Shown: positions 23,708 through 24,008 of the stretch, one piece after another | How the letters are laid out: each line of letters starts with the position of its first letter | How positions within the stretch are numbered: the stretch's first letter is position 1 | Origin: JBFXAM01 sp050184295 | GTDB lineage: Bacteria > Planctomycetota > Phycisphaerae > UBA1845 > Fen-1342 | DNA: 24,008 nucleotides | Direction: 5' to 3' | Assembly: GCA_050184295.1 (NCBI GenBank) | Contig: JBFXAM010000068.1 | Location: 1 to 24,008 of the forward strand | Made by a program: the position numbers and the translations under genes | Notes under the pieces: generated by a model | Database searches by the model: none | Seen by the model: only the letters and a program-made list of their open reading frames with translations | What the model was told of the DNA's origin: nothing

Positions 23708-24008
23708 TCAGGGCTGCGCGATGAGGAGCTCCACGAATGGATCGATGTCGAAGTTGTTGACGTAGCCGTCGCGGTTGATGTCGAGGTTGCAGAGCCAGTT
23801 GCAGTTCGGGTGCGCGACGCCGTATTGGGCGGCGCTGGTCAGCGCGAGGACGAACGCGTCGATGTCGAAGTTGTCGACGACGCCGTCGCAATTGGCGTCG
23901 CCGCGCGGGAATCCGCGGCACTCCGGCGGCGTGAGGATGTAGGCGCGCTGCGGAACACCGCTGGGGTTGGCAATAAAGAACCCCGCGCAGGCCACCTGAC
24001 CCGCATTG
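23708..24008 (-). CDS. Dockerin-like C-terminus of an exported protein (5' end beyond window)
   Basis: About 99 C-terminal residues of a gene that starts beyond the right edge. After a linker with ILTPPECRGFPRG comes a 60-residue double repeat, DANCDGVVDNFDIDAF and LDINRDGYVNNFDIDPF. Two Cys residues lie between the halves (PNCNWLC). The frame ends LLIAQP. It is the same module type as in the product of 15617-16540: Asp/Asn calcium loops, the FDID core and the DGxVxNFD second loop. The catalytic or binding part lies outside the window, so I cannot say what protein carries it. The frame stays open to the window edge. A heptamer repeat begins right after the stop. Confidence 0.8.
   Translation of the reverse strand, partial: NAGQVACAGFFIANPSGVPQRAYILTPPECRGFPRGDANCDGVVDNFDIDAFVLALTSAAQYGVAHPNCNWLCNLDINRDGYVNNFDIDPFVELLIAQP

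Overview
The window reads as chromosomal DNA of a planctomycete, probably a Phycisphaerae-like lineage; this is inference. The reasons are a G+C content that looks like roughly two thirds by eye, several exported proteins ending in PEP-CTERM sorting signals, others ending in a duplicated dockerin-like module (GDxNCDG...NNFDIDxF), lipoproteins with GGC-type lipoboxes, and frequent GTG/TTG starts behind good Shine-Dalgarno (SD) sites. There is no sign of phage, insertion sequences or CRISPR.

Layout. 1-655 (-) is the start of a lipoprotein gene that runs off the left edge. 769-2454 (-) is a polytopic membrane protein, divergent from an Xaa-Pro aminopeptidase-like M24 peptidase (2703-3878 +) that has a recognisable promoter and a GNRA-loop hairpin after its stop. 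A short intergenic region with a heptanucleotide repeat follows. Next come alanyl-tRNA synthetase (4171-7029 -), a small lipoprotein (7538-8044 -), an S41-family protease with a Big_5-like domain (8295-9674 -) and a DNRLRE-type PEP-CTERM protein (10008-10754 -). A tRNA-Lys(CTT) gene with its own promoter lies at 10874-10946 (-). Two plus-strand genes follow: a family 2 glycosyltransferase (11301-12254) and a lipoprotein (12471-13058). They converge on an exported prolyl oligopeptidase (13198-15336 -).

The most distinctive part is 15617-18553. Three consecutive minus-strand genes encode exported proteins with recognisably the same roughly 200-residue core. Two end in PEP-CTERM signals and one ends in a dockerin-like double repeat. 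The two PEP-CTERM paralogues also share an almost identical ribosome-binding leader. The next genes are an EamA/DMT transporter overlapping a fused ABC exporter (18955-22171 -). The exporter has an unusual roughly 100-residue loop between TM1 and TM2 that looks like a PDZ domain. Divergent from it is a DegT-family sugar aminotransferase (22381-23499 +). The window ends inside another dockerin-bearing protein (23708->24008 -).

Functionally the window mixes housekeeping (alaS, tRNA-Lys), peptide degradation (M24, S41, prolyl oligopeptidase), cell-surface or glycan functions (glycosyltransferase, aminotransferase, ABC exporter) and surface-displayed proteins. No single pathway ties it together. 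The tandem paralogues with exchanged C-terminal sorting modules and the PDZ-containing exporter are the best leads for something undescribed.
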